Positions 38,191 through 48,544 of a DNA stretch of 64,000 bases are shown here, piece by piece (the stretch's first letter is position 1; each line of letters begins with the position of its first letter). The notes under the pieces are model-generated. The model saw only the letters and a program-made list of their open reading frames with translations. It was not told the DNA's origin and did not search any database. The position numbers and the translations under genes are program-made. The stretch comes from Lysobacterales bacterium (lineage in GTDB: Bacteria; Pseudomonadota; Gammaproteobacteria; Xanthomonadales; Ahniellaceae), in the NCBI GenBank assembly GCA_016703225.1, contig JADJCM010000001.1:186001-250000 (forward strand), in the 5' to 3' direction.

Positions 38191-40902
38191 ATGGATCCCA
38201 CTCGCTGGGTGCGTCTGCGCCCCTTGCTGGAACAGGCATTGGACTTCGAGGACCCGGTTGCGCGGGCAGCCTTTGTCGCTGGTATCAGCGGTGAGCACGA
38301 CGATTTGCGCAGCGAACTCGCGGCGCTGGTGGCCGCGCATGCGCAAGCGCCGGCAATGCAATCGCCGGTGGCCGCGCTGGCGCAGCAGGTAGTCTCTGCG
38401 GATGAGGCCGAGGCGTGCGCCGATGGCGGACGCGTCGGCCAGCAGGTCGACAATTACCGTTTGCTGCGTCTGCTCGGTTCCGGCGGCATGGGTGCGGTGT
38501 ACCTCGCCGAGCGCACCGAAGGTGGCTTCCGCCAGCATGTGGCACTGAAGCTGGTGCGCAGCCAAGTACAAGGCGGCAGCGTGCGACTGCGTTTCGCGCA
38601 TGAGCGTCAGATCCTGGCGCAGCTCAAGCACCCAAACATCGCAGCACTGCTCGACGGCGGTGAGACTACCGACGGCGCGGCGTACTTCACCATGGAGTAC
38701 GTCGATGGTGATTCGATCACCGAACATTGCCGCGAGCGCGGCCTCGGCGTCGCCGCACGTCTGCAATTGCTGGCGCGAGTCGGCGCCGCGCTTGCCTACG
38801 CCCACCGCAATCTGGTGGTGCATCGCGATATCAAGCCGAACAACGTGCTCGTTGATCGCGAGGGCCAGGTGAAGCTGCTCGATTTTGGCATCGCCAAGCT
38901 GCTGCTGGAGGCGCCCGGGGCCGGTCTCACACAGCATCTCGCGCCTGGGCCGATGACACCCGAGTACGCCGCACCCGAGCAATTCCGCGGTGGCCACATC
39001 ACCGCCGCCACCGATGTCTACCAGTTCGGCGTGCTGATGTTCCGCCTGCTCAGCGGCCGACTGCCGTACCGCGCCGACATCCGCGATGCCGCCGCCTGGG
39101 CGCACGCGGTGACTGCCGAAGAACCGCTGCGGCTGGCGCAGGCACTGGACACCCGTCGTACCGGCGAGAGCACCAGTGGTCAACGCCACGAGCGCATCAT
39201 CAGTTCGGTGGAGCCTGGCGACTATCGGCGCTTGCGACGCGCGTTGCGCGGCGACCTCGAGGCGATCGTGCGCAAGGCGCTGGCGAAATCGGCGGACGAC
39301 CGCTATGTGTCGATGGATGCGCTGGTCGCGGACCTCGAAGCGGTGTCCGACGGCCGTCCGGTCAGCGCGCAGCGGTCGAGCGCCCTCTACCACCTCAGTC
39401 GCTTCGTGCAGCGCCGGCGCTGGCTGGTCGGCGCTTTCAGCGTGCTGCTGCTGGCGCTCGCCGCCAGCGCCGGCTTCGCCATCGAGCGCGCCCAGCGTGC
39501 GCAGCAGGCCGCAGCAGCGGCGACCGCCGCGGCCGACCAGGCGCGACGCGAAGCGGCGCGCGCGCGCGCCATGCAGGAGTTCATCGGCGAACTGTTCCAG
39601 GTGGACGACCCCGGCATCAACCGGGGTGAGCAACTGAGCGCGAACGTGATGCTGGAGAACGCCGTGCGGCGCCTCGCCAGCGCCGAGTTCGCCGACTCCG
39701 AGGTGCGCGCCGACCTCGAGATGCTCCTCGGACGCACTTATGTCGGAATCGGCGAAATGCGCCGCGCGCACGCGCGCTTCGAGGCCGCGCTGGAAGCAAT
39801 GCGCCGAGCACCCGCCGCCACGCCCCTGCAATTGGGACAGGCACTGGAGCGCAGCGCGTGGACCGCATCGCGCACCGGACAGTCGCCATTGGTCGACCAA
39901 CGCCTACGCGAGGCACGCGCGTTGGCGATCCCGCTGGACGCGGCGAGTTTTCCTTATCACCTCGATCTGCTGACCACCATTGGCATGCTGGAGCGCGACC
40001 GCGGCGCCAGCGAGGACGCCGAGCGCACGCTGAGCGCAGCGTTGCAACTGGCGCGGCGCTTCGAACCAACGACCGGGAGTGATCGCCTGGTATCGGCACT
40101 GATCCGCCACGGCTGGGTGCTCTCCGATCTCGCGCGTTATGCCGAGGCGGAGCAGGCGATCGAGGCAGCGCGCGCGATGGCGGCTGGGCTGTTCGGCGAC
40201 GGCGATCTGCGCACCGTCACCGCGGTGCAGGCGCTGGGCTGGCTGCATATCTCGATGGGCCGACTTGACACCGCAGCGGAAAACCTGGAGACCGCACGCA
40301 TACGGATCAAGGCACTGGTCGGCGAGCGCAGCATGCGCTACGCCGGAAACGCGCATAACCGCGGCCTGCTGTACGCGGCGCGCGGCGATCATCGGAGCGC
40401 GCTCGCTGCCTTCCGCGAATCTGCGGAGATCGCCGCGGAAGTCGCCGGTCCGGAATCGCCGGAACGCGGATGGGCGCTGACCAATGTCGGCTGGACCGAG
40501 GCGCGCCTGGGCGAGTATGCGGCAGCGCTGCAGACCTTCACCGTGAACGAACAGGTCTGGCGCGCCACCGTGCCGCCGGAGAGCCCGCTGTGGCCGGCGC
40601 ATCACTACTCGATGGCGCGCGCGCTGTTCGGCCTGCGAGACCTGAAACAGGCCGGTACACGCATCGAGCGCTCGGTGACGCGCTATCGCCAACTCGGCGA
40701 CGGCGAACGCTTCGGTCTGGTGCGCTCGCTGCTGCTGCAGGCGGCGATCCTGAGCGCCAACGGCGACCGCGCGGCGCCGCTGATCGCCGCCGAGGCCGCC
40801 GTGTTGCGCGCGGCACTGCCCGAGCAGGCCGCAGCGCTGCGCGAGATCGACGCCGATATCGCGCGGATCGGCACCTACTCGAAGCCATCGCGGAAGAACT
40901 GA
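38191..40902 (+). CDS. Hanks-type serine/threonine protein kinase with TPR sensor region
   Basis: 903 residues. An N-terminal 80 residues are followed by the kinase domain at about 85-370: glycine loop LLGSGGMGAVYLAE, lysine in HVALKLV, catalytic HRDIKPNNVL, DFGIAK and the APEQF site. One membrane helix follows (WLVGAFSVLLLALAASAGFA, about 410-430), then a coiled stretch and about 430 residues of TPR-like helices facing the periplasm. Six bases after the sigma factor gene, so co-transcribed. It probably senses an envelope signal and phosphorylates the sigma factor. Its 3' end overlaps the converging beta-helix gene by 28 bases. Confidence 0.93.
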   Translation: MDPTRWVRLRPLLEQALDFEDPVARAAFVAGISGEHDDLRSELAALVAAHAQAPAMQSPVAALAQQVVSADEAEACADGGRVGQQVDNYRLLRLLGSGGMGAVYLAERTEGGFRQHVALKLVRSQVQGGSVRLRFAHERQILAQLKHPNIAALLDGGETTDGAAYFTMEYVDGDSITEHCRERGLGVAARLQLLARVGAALAYAHRNLVVHRDIKPNNVLVDREGQVKLLDFGIAKLLLEAPGAGLTQHLAPGPMTPEYAAPEQFRGGHITAATDVYQFGVLMFRLLSGRLPYRADIRDAAAWAHAVTAEEPLRLAQALDTRRTGESTSGQRHERIISSVEPGDYRRLRRALRGDLEAIVRKALAKSADDRYVSMDALVADLEAVSDGRPVSAQRSSALYHLSRFVQRRRWLVGAFSVLLLALAASAGFAIERAQRAQQAAAAATAAADQARREAARARAMQEFIGELFQVDDPGINRGEQLSANVMLENAVRRLASAEFADSEVRADLEMLLGRTYVGIGEMRRAHARFEAALEAMRRAPAATPLQLGQALERSAWTASRTGQSPLVDQRLREARALAIPLDAASFPYHLDLLTTIGMLERDRGASEDAERTLSAALQLARRFEPTTGSDRLVSALIRHGWVLSDLARYAEAEQAIEAARAMAAGLFGDGDLRTVTAVQALGWLHISMGRLDTAAENLETARIRIKALVGERSMRYAGNAHNRGLLYAARGDHRSALAAFRESAEIAAEVAGPESPERGWALTNVGWTEARLGEYAAALQTFTVNEQVWRATVPPESPLWPAHHYSMARALFGLRDLKQAGTRIERSVTRYRQLGDGERFGLVRSLLLQAAILSANGDRAAPLIAAEAAVLRAALPEQAAALREIDADIARIGTYSKPSRKN

Positions 40903-41921
40903 TCCAACTCGTGGGCGCCAAGGTCGATGCCGCCGACAACGCGCGCATCGCCCTTGATGTCCACTGTGCCGACGCCGCCGATCGCCGCGGCGGTGCCGAC
41001 GTTGAGCAGCGGCGAAGTGCTGGCAAGACGCAAGGAGATGGGGTCCGCGAAGTCGGGCTCCAGCGCCAGGTTGTCGATGCTCAGGGGCGATGGCGTGCCA
41101 CCCATTTGCTCGATGTCGTTGGCGATCAGGATGTCATCGCTGTTCGCTGTGAAGTCCTTCTGCGAACCGCTGGTGTTGTAGTAAAAGATGTTGTTGCTGA
41201 GGAATGGCGTGCCGTACACGAAGCCCACTGCCGCCCAGCCATAACCGACTTGGGAGGCGACGTTGAACGCCACCGTGTTGTTGACGAGAAAGATGCTGTG
41301 GGCGTTCGGCGTGCTGAGCAACATCGCCGCCGTGGCGACCGCGTGGTTGCCGGTGAACACCGAGTTGCGCACAGTGATGTCGGCACGCGCGCTGATGTAC
41401 AGCGCGGCAGCGTCGGTGTCTGAACTGTTGCCGCTGAAGATCACGCGCTCGATGGTTACCGCACCGGTGTGCTCAAAATCGGTCCATATGGTCAGCCCGG
41501 CGGTATCCGTTCCCGCCAGTCGCTTGCCGTTGCGGATGCTCAGGTTGCGCACGCTGATATCGGCGAGCCCGCTACCGCCCACGATTCTTAGTACCGGGCG
41601 CTCGTCGAGACCATCGAGCACGCTCAGGCTGGCATCGTTGGTGAGCATGTTGCAGGGCCCGAATACACTCAACCAGCCGCCCTCGATGAGCAGATCCTCG
41701 CCGTCCTGCACGAAGGTCTGCAGGCTGGATTGGGTGATGTTGAACGTCCCCTGCGCCAGGCGGATGGTGTCGTCAACGCCATTGCCGTCGGCATCAGCGA
41801 GCGCATTGCGCAATTCGCTGGTGTTGTTGACGCAGTAGATGGCAGCGTCGGCGCTGGCGCCGGCCAGCGCGGAAGCAAGGGTGAGTGCCGACAACAGGGT
41901 GGTGCGAGCGGGACGGCGCAT
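40875..41921 (-). CDS. choice-of-anchor Q beta-helix protein 1, DGFE-tailed
   Basis: 348 residues from ATG at 41921, with GAGGAG upstream. Signal peptide MRRPARTTLLSALTLASALA... is followed by AIYCVNNTSELRNALADADG and beta-helix turns (ISVRNLSIRNGKRLAG, ITVRNSVFTGNHAV). The C-terminal choice-of-anchor Q block has SPLLNVGTAAAIGGVGTVDI and GGIDLGAHE, and the protein ends QFFRDGFE. It is the only one of the four paralogs on the minus strand, divergent from paralog 2. The motif TGTCCG-N17-CGTAAG lies 49 bases before its start. Confidence 0.82.
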   Translation of the reverse strand: MRRPARTTLLSALTLASALAGASADAAIYCVNNTSELRNALADADGNGVDDTIRLAQGTFNITQSSLQTFVQDGEDLLIEGGWLSVFGPCNMLTNDASLSVLDGLDERPVLRIVGGSGLADISVRNLSIRNGKRLAGTDTAGLTIWTDFEHTGAVTIERVIFSGNSSDTDAAALYISARADITVRNSVFTGNHAVATAAMLLSTPNAHSIFLVNNTVAFNVASQVGYGWAAVGFVYGTPFLSNNIFYYNTSGSQKDFTANSDDILIANDIEQMGGTPSPLSIDNLALEPDFADPISLRLASTSPLLNVGTAAAIGGVGTVDIKGDARVVGGIDLGAHELDQFFRDGFE

Positions 41922-41970
41922 GACGATCTCCTCAGGGCAGGCGCACAGCGAAGGGTGCGCTTGCCCCACT

Positions 41971-41999
41971 CTTACGAGACCGCACGCCAAAACCGGACA
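41971..41999 (-). promoter_or_regulatory. ECF-type promoter candidate for paralog 1
   Basis: On the minus strand TGTCCG (41999-41994), 17 bases, CGTAAG (41976-41971), then 49 bases to the ATG. Spacer sequence is unlike those of the other three copies, so the two boxes look selected. Downstream bases AGAGTGGGGCAAGCGCACC also resemble the other copies. Confidence 0.6.
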
Positions 42000-42086
42000 G
42001 GGGTTTTCCGAAGCTCCAATACGGCACTTTGTTGCTCCACCAACTCGGTTCGGAGCGCGAGGCTCGACCTGACGTCGATGTCGGGT

Positions 42087-42115
42087 TGTCCGCTCGATCG
42101 GAGAAACTTCGTAAG
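42087..42115 (+). promoter_or_regulatory. ECF-type promoter candidate for paralog 2
   Basis: TGTCCG (42087-42092), 17 bases, CGTAAG (42110-42115), then 49 bases to the GTG start. Back to back with the paralog 1 element. Confidence 0.6.
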
Positions 42116-42164
42116 AGAAAGTCAGGCACGTCATTTCGGCACGCCACCGACCGCGGAGTTCGCC

Positions 42165-43274
42165 GTGAATCGTCTTTCCCCTCGCCCTCTCACGGATGCT
42201 TGCCATTCCCACTCCCGAGCCCCCATTGCGAGCCTGATGCTGGGCACGGCGGCCGTGCTGGCGGGCTCAGTGCTACCCGGCAACGCAACGGCAGCCGTCT
42301 ACTGCGTCGAAACCCCCAGCCAATTGCGCATTGCGCTGGCCGCTACCGAGGGCAATGGCATTGACGACGCCATCCGCCTGACGAGCGCCAACTTCAGCGC
42401 CCAGGGGTCAGCCTTCCATGCCTTTGTCGCTGCCGGCGAAAGCCTGACCATCGAAGGCGGCTGGCAGAATGTATTCGGCCCCTGCGGCTTGATCACCAAC
42501 GACGCCGGCCTGACCGAGCTCGGTGGCAACGGACTGAGCCAGGTGTTGGCCATCGAGGGCAGCAGCGGCAGTGGCAATATCAGCGTACGCAACCTCACCA
42601 TCCGCAAGGGTTACCGCACGGCCTCGTCGGCTCTGGCAGCGGGTTTGAGCATCAATGCACTGCCGGCGCACACCGGGGACATCAGTGTCGAGCGCGTACG
42701 CTTCATTTCCAACCTGTCGAATGATCAGGGCGCAGGGCTCTACGTCTTTGGCAGATCCGACGTCAGCGTGCGCAACTCGGTGTTCTTCGGCAACGCGTCG
42801 ACTGCCTACGCTACGGCGCTGTCGCTATACGCTGCTCAAACCATCCACTTCACCAACAACACGGTGAGCGGCAATCTCGCCGGCGAACCTGGAAGTTCGG
42901 AGGCAGCAGCCCATTTTGGTGCGCCCAACAGCGGCAACATTTACCTCAGCAACAACATCTTCCACGCCAACACCACCAGCGGACAAAGCGATCTGCATGC
43001 CGATCTTACGGACACCCTGATCGCCAACGACATCGAGTCCATGGCGGGCACGCCCTCGCCGCTCAGCATCGGCAATATCAGCGTCGACCCGGGCTTCATC
43101 GGCGGCGGCAACTTGCGCCTGCAGGACAATTCGCCGCTGATCGACTTCGGAGTCAACGCCGCGATCGGTGGCGTCGGAACCGTGGACATCGCCGGCTATC
43201 CGCGCATCAACGGCATCATCGACCTCGGCGCCTACGAATCGGCATCCCCGCTGCTGTACGACGGCTTCGAGTGA
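42165..43274 (+). CDS. choice-of-anchor Q beta-helix protein 2, DGFE-tailed
   Basis: 369 residues from GTG at 42165, aligned with the ATG of paralog 3 (MNRLSPRPLTDACHSHSRAP). Long basic signal peptide, then AVYCVETPSQLRIALAATEG. Beta-helix turns follow (ISVRNLTIRKGYRTASSALA, VSVRNSVFFGNAST, IHFTNNTVSGNLAG). The C-terminal choice-of-anchor Q block has NSPLIDFGVNAAIGGVGTVD and GIIDLGAYE, and the protein ends PLLYDGFE. No catalytic residues are evident. Tandem with two further paralogs. Confidence 0.83.
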   Translation: MNRLSPRPLTDACHSHSRAPIASLMLGTAAVLAGSVLPGNATAAVYCVETPSQLRIALAATEGNGIDDAIRLTSANFSAQGSAFHAFVAAGESLTIEGGWQNVFGPCGLITNDAGLTELGGNGLSQVLAIEGSSGSGNISVRNLTIRKGYRTASSALAAGLSINALPAHTGDISVERVRFISNLSNDQGAGLYVFGRSDVSVRNSVFFGNASTAYATALSLYAAQTIHFTNNTVSGNLAGEPGSSEAAAHFGAPNSGNIYLSNNIFHANTTSGQSDLHADLTDTLIANDIESMAGTPSPLSIGNISVDPGFIGGGNLRLQDNSPLIDFGVNAAIGGVGTVDIAGYPRINGIIDLGAYESASPLLYDGFE

Positions 43275-43322
43275 ATTCTTCATCGTGGATTCGCGTCCCG
43301 CGACATGACGCTGATGCTGGAG

Positions 43323-43351
43323 TGTCCGCTCGATCGACGAAACTCCGTAGG
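43323..43351 (+). promoter_or_regulatory. ECF-type promoter candidate for paralog 3
   Basis: TGTCCG (43323-43328), 17 bases, CGTAGG (43346-43351; one base differs from the others), then 49 bases to the ATG at 43401. Confidence 0.55.
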
Positions 43352-43400
43352 AGATGGACAGGCAGACCATCTGGGCGCGCCACCGACCGCGGAGTTCGTC

Positions 43401-44489
43401 ATGAATCGCCTTTTCCCTCGCCCTCTCACGGATGCTTGCCATTCCCGCTCCCGAGCCCCCATTGCGGGCCTGATGCTGGGCACGGTGGCCTTGCTGGCGG
43501 GCGCCGCGTTGCCCGGCACGGCAGCGGCTGCCGTCTAATGCGCCCATAACAGCGGAGAGTTCAAGGCTGCGCTGAACGCCGCAGGTGGCAATGGCGTTTC
43601 CGACACCATCCGTCTGACGCGCACCGAGATGAACACAAACGGGTCCCCGTTCCATGCCGTTGTCGATGTCGGCGAAAGCCTGATCATCGAAGGTGGCTGG
43701 CAGGATGCGTTCGGCCCCTGCGCCATGCTCACCAACGACGCCAGTCGGACGGTACTGAATGGCAACGGACTGAGCCATGTGTTGGCCATCCAAGGCAGCA
43801 GCGGCACCGGCAGCATCAAAGTGCGCAACCTCACCATTCGCGGCGGCTACCGATTCGATCCGGCACTTTGGGGGGCGGGACTCTACATTGTAGGAACGCA
43901 GCTCGGCGACATCAGCGTCGAGCGAGTGCGCTTCATCGACAACGTGTCAAATAGCGTTGGTGCCGGACTACACGTCTCCGGCGGGGGCGACGTCAGCGTG
44001 CTCAATTCGGTGTTCTTCGGCAATGTCTCGGGCTTAAATGCCGCAGCGATGCACATTTACAGCAATCAGAACATCTACGTCACCAACAACACGGTGAGCG
44101 GCAACTTCGCGAGCTTGCCAGGACTGGCGGCAGCCGCCAGTTTTCTCGCGCCAAGCACTTACCTCAGCAACAACATCTTCTACGCCAACACCGACCCCGG
44201 ACAAAGCGACGTGTTTGCCGACTCAAGCGTGGCGCTGGTCCGCAATGACATCGAGATCCTGACGGGCTCGCCTTCGGTACTCAGCAACGGCAATACCAGC
44301 GTCGACCCGAGCTTCATCGGCGGCGGCGACTTGCGCCTGCAGGACGATTCGCCACTGGTCGATCTGGGCACCAACGCCGCGTTCGGTGGCGTCGGAACCC
44401 TGGACATCGCGGGCAGTCCGCGCATCAACGGCATCATCGACCTCGGCGCCTACGAATCGGCTCCCCTGATGTCCGACGGCTTCGAGTGA
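43401..44489 (+). CDS. choice-of-anchor Q beta-helix protein 3, interrupted by a stop codon
   Basis: Paralog of the flanking genes, ATG at 43401 (MNRLFPRPLTDACHSRSRAP). Just after the signal peptide the conserved tyrosine of AAVYCAH is replaced by a TAA stop at 43536-43538 (TAC to TAA), after which the same frame continues intact through ISVERVRFIDN, VSVLNSVFFGNVSG and the choice-of-anchor Q end to PLMSDGFE. Without readthrough no exported product is made; internal starts such as 43629 would lack a signal peptide. It is a recent pseudogene or a sequencing error. Confidence 0.72.
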
Positions 44490-44638
44490 ACTTGGCAAAC
44501 GCGATGCTGGGTATCACTGCGTTCAACCCAGCCTACGGCGCTACGACTCCGCCTGACTGCGCCGCAACGATTGCATCGTTCACTTCCCAGTGGTGCGCAC
44601 CGAGGCTGTCGCGGCGGGCGGTGGCGGCTTCGCAGCCA

Positions 44639-44667
44639 TGTCCGGTCGGTCGGCGAAACTTCGTAAG
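44639..44667 (+). promoter_or_regulatory. ECF-type promoter candidate for paralog 4
   Basis: TGTCCG (44639-44644), 17 bases, CGTAAG (44662-44667), then 51 bases to the ATG at 44719. Confidence 0.58.
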
Positions 44668-44718
44668 AGAAGGTCAAGCACACCATTTCGGCGCGCCAAC
44701 GACCACGCGGAGCACACC

Positions 44719-45819
44719 ATGAGCCGCCTTTCCCCTTACCTTCTCAGGGATGCCCGCCATTCCATCTTTCGAGACCGCATTGCGAGCCTGATACTGGGCA
44801 CGGCGGCCTTGCTGGCGGGCGCTACGCTACCCCGTACGGCAGCGGCTGCCGTCTACTGCGCCCACACTTCCAGCCAGTTGCGCAGTGCGCTGGTTTCTGC
44901 CGAGGACAATGGCGTTGACGACACCATCCGTCTGACGCGCACCGACTTCGACACTCAGGGTTCCTCGTTCCATGCCTTTGTCGGCGCCGATGAAAGCCTG
45001 ACCATCGAAGGTGGCTGGCAGGATGCGTTTGGCCCCTGCGCCATGCTCACCAACGACGCCAGTCGGACGGTACTGAATGGCAACGGACTGAGCCATGTGC
45101 TGGACATCGAAGGCAGCAGCGGCAGCGGCAGCATCAGCGTGCGCAACCTCACCGTCCGCGGAGGCTTTCGCCCCGATCCGGCACCTTGGGGAGCGGGTCT
45201 GCACATGATAGGAACGCAGTTCGGCGACATCAGCATCGAGCGCGTACACTTCATCGACAACGTATCAAGTAGCATTGGCGCCGGACTGTACGTCTCCGGC
45301 GGAGGCGACGTCAGCGTGCTCAACTCGGCGTTCTTCGGAAACTCCTCGTACTTGAATGCCGCAGCGATGCATGTCTACAGCGCTCATACCATCCACTTCA
45401 CCAACAACACGGTGAGCGGCAACCTCGCGGGCCAGCCAGAAACCTCGGAGGCAGCCGCCCATTTTGGTACGCCCAACAGCGGCAGTATCTTCCTCAGCAA
45501 CAACATCTTCTACGCCAACACCACCAGCGGACAAAGCGATCTGCATGTCGGCTTGACGACGACCCTGATCACCAACGACATCGAGTCCATGGCGGGCACG
45601 CCCTCGCCGCTCAGCATCGGCAATGTCAGCGTCGACCCGAACTTCATCGGCGGCAGCAACTTGCGCCTGCAGGAAGATTCGCCGGTGATCGATTTCGGCA
45701 ACAACAGCGCGCTCGGTGGCGTCGGAACCGTGGACATCGCCGGCTACACGCGCATCAACGGCATCATCGACCTCGGCGCCTACGAATCAGCTCCCCTGAT
45801 GTCTGACGGCTTCGAGTGA
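44719..45819 (+). CDS. choice-of-anchor Q beta-helix protein 4, DGFE-tailed
   Basis: 366 residues from ATG at 44719 (MSRLSPYLLRDARHSIFRDR). Signal peptide, AVYCAHTSSQLRSALVSAED, then beta-helix turns very close to those of paralog 3 (ISVRNLTVRGGFRPDPAPWG, VSVLNSAFFGNSS). The C-terminal block has DSPVIDFGNNSALGGVGTVD and GIIDLGAYE, and the protein ends PLMSDGFE. Last gene of the cassette. Confidence 0.84.
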   Translation: MSRLSPYLLRDARHSIFRDRIASLILGTAALLAGATLPRTAAAAVYCAHTSSQLRSALVSAEDNGVDDTIRLTRTDFDTQGSSFHAFVGADESLTIEGGWQDAFGPCAMLTNDASRTVLNGNGLSHVLDIEGSSGSGSISVRNLTVRGGFRPDPAPWGAGLHMIGTQFGDISIERVHFIDNVSSSIGAGLYVSGGGDVSVLNSAFFGNSSYLNAAAMHVYSAHTIHFTNNTVSGNLAGQPETSEAAAHFGTPNSGSIFLSNNIFYANTTSGQSDLHVGLTTTLITNDIESMAGTPSPLSIGNVSVDPNFIGGSNLRLQEDSPVIDFGNNSALGGVGTVDIAGYTRINGIIDLGAYESAPLMSDGFE

Positions 45820-45856
45820 TCTCTGGCGAGGCTGGTGTGCGGCGCAACCGTGCACC

Positions 45857-45923
45857 GACTGGGGCTTGCGGCAAGCACTGCATCAACTCGGCTGCGCTGG
45901 AGTTCGCGCCGGCGCCGCCGTAA
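45857..45923 (+). pseudogene. relic of an msrB 3' end
   Basis: Read from 45858, the sequence gives TGACGKHCINSAALEFAPAPP and a TAA at 45921. The intact MsrB at 36 kb ends with LRYCINSAALDFKPRGG. Only the last twenty or so codons survive. It lies 38 bases before the right-hand copy of the suf-regulator promoter repeat, so msrB-like and rrf2 sequence occur together on both sides of the cassette. Confidence 0.6.
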
Positions 45924-45961
45924 CAAGGAGTTTGACGCTGGCTTTTGCGCCGCCGATGACG

Positions 45962-46037
45962 AAACGGTACCATTCTTGTCCCATATTGGTCCCAGTCCCG
46001 ATGCTGCGCGTTTCAAAACTCACCGACTACGCCACCG
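45962..46037 (+). repeat. direct repeat, right copy: genuine suf-regulator promoter and start
   Basis: Partner of 37456-37531. The identical TGTCCCATATTGGTCCC lies just ahead of the ATG at 46001 and is a candidate operator for autoregulation by the Rrf2 protein; there is no clear ribosome site between it and the ATG. Confidence 0.8.
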
Positions 46038-46456
46038 TGCTGATGGCAGCGCTCGCCGACGATCCGGACACGGTCGCCAGTGCCAGCGAGCTGGCCGAGC
46101 GCGCCGGCATCGAGTTGCCGACGGTGAGCAAGCTGCTCAAGCAGCTGGCGACGGCGGGACTGGTCGAGTCGCGCCGCGGCGTCAACGGCGGATACCGGCT
46201 GGCGCATGCCGCGGACGCCATCTCCGTGCTCGACATCGTGACCGCGATCGAGGGGCCTATCGGCATGACCGAATGCAGCCTGCACGAAGGCAGTTGCGAC
46301 CACGAGACGCATTGCCTGATCCAGCACAACTGGCGGCGCATCAGCAGCGCCATTGGCGACGCCCTCGGTGGCGTCACCCTGACCGAGCTGCGCGCACCCG
46401 CCACCGCCAGGACCGCGCGCGGCAAGGCCGTGCCGATCCGCGTAACGATGGCCTGA
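46001..46456 (+). CDS. Rrf2 family regulator of the SUF Fe-S assembly system
   Basis: 151 residues from ATG at 46001. N-terminal winged helix-turn-helix (LTDYATVLMAALADD, ASELAERAGIELPTVSKLLK, SRRGVNGGYRLA) and three cysteines in TECSLHEGSCDHETHCLIQH that could hold a 2Fe-2S cluster. This corresponds to the Xanthomonadales SUF regulator subgroup of the Rrf2/IscR family, which represses suf genes when cluster supply is adequate. Ten bases before sufB. Confidence 0.93.
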   Translation: MLRVSKLTDYATVLMAALADDPDTVASASELAERAGIELPTVSKLLKQLATAGLVESRRGVNGGYRLAHAADAISVLDIVTAIEGPIGMTECSLHEGSCDHETHCLIQHNWRRISSAIGDALGGVTLTELRAPATARTARGKAVPIRVTMA

Positions 46457-46466
46457 GGATCGCGCA

Positions 46467-47893
<1,427 letters not shown>

Positions 47894-47897
<4 letters not shown>

Positions 47898-48130
47898 GTA
47901 ACGCGCTTACGGCAAGCTCGCATGCTCAAGCGCCCGACTTCGAGCGTCTCGAACGCATCGCACGGAAATTCAGGCTTGGCGAGGAACCCAGTCTGGTCGA
48001 CGAATACGCCCACTTGTCGATCGACCAGCGACTGGAACTCTTCCTGCGCCTGCGGCAAAGAACCATTGAGGACCGATATGGAACTGATCCCGGATTTGAA
48101 AGAGTTCATCAGGTTGCTCGACGCCCATGA
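47894..48130 (+). CDS. small protein of a putative nucleotidyltransferase pair inside the suf operon
   Basis: 78 residues, ATG overlapping the sufB stop (ATGA). Sequence MSNALTASSHAQAPDFERLE then ARKFRLGEEPSLVDEYAHLS; helical, charged, no signal peptide. Not a member of the SUF machinery. It overlaps the start of the nucleotidyltransferase gene by 53 bases, which makes a toxin-antitoxin-like or similar two-component unit likely. Family not recognised. Confidence 0.6.
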
Positions 48131-48542
48131 TGTGCGCTACCTGGTCGTCGGCGGCGCCGCCGTGAATGCACTCGGTTACGTGAGGTCGACGGAGGACATT
48201 GACTTCTGGCTGCAGCGCAGCGAGGAAAACGCGACAAGGACACTGTCGGCGCTGCATGATTTTGGCTTCGATGAATTCACCTGGGACGACCTGCTTGATC
48301 CCAAAGCGGTGCTGATGCTGGGACGGCCACCGAATCGCATTGATTTGCTCATCGGCATCTCCGGTCGCGAGTTCGACGATTGTTATCCGCGCAGGCTGTA
48401 TGGAAACCTGGGCGGGGTTCGCATTCCGCTGATCGCACTTGAAGACCTATTGATCAACAAGCGCGCGAGCGGTCGTGCCAAGGACCTCGCCGACATCGAA
48501 GAGTTCGAGAAATCGAAGCAGTTGCGCAAAGGAGCGGACTGA
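48078..48542 (+). CDS. nucleotidyltransferase-fold protein inside the suf operon
   Basis: 154 residues from ATG at 48078 (MELIPDLKEFIRLLDAHDVR). The core YLVVGGAAVNALGYVRSTED then IDFWL is a DNA-polymerase-beta-like nucleotidyltransferase pattern: GG, then paired acidic residues ED-ID, with a third acid in RIDLLIGI. Such proteins occur as toxins or effectors of MNT/HEPN, AbiEii and DUF6036-type modules. It ends two bases before sufC, so the insertion keeps the operon readable. Confidence 0.72.
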   Translation: MELIPDLKEFIRLLDAHDVRYLVVGGAAVNALGYVRSTEDIDFWLQRSEENATRTLSALHDFGFDEFTWDDLLDPKAVLMLGRPPNRIDLLIGISGREFDDCYPRRLYGNLGGVRIPLIALEDLLINKRASGRAKDLADIEEFEKSKQLRKGAD

Positions 48543-48544
48543 CC

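Noticed and set aside
41922..44718. Repeated leader regions of the paralogs as insertion-sequence ends
   Set aside because: They are direct leaders at fixed distance from starts, without terminal inverted repeats or a transposase; promoter plus gene duplication explains them.
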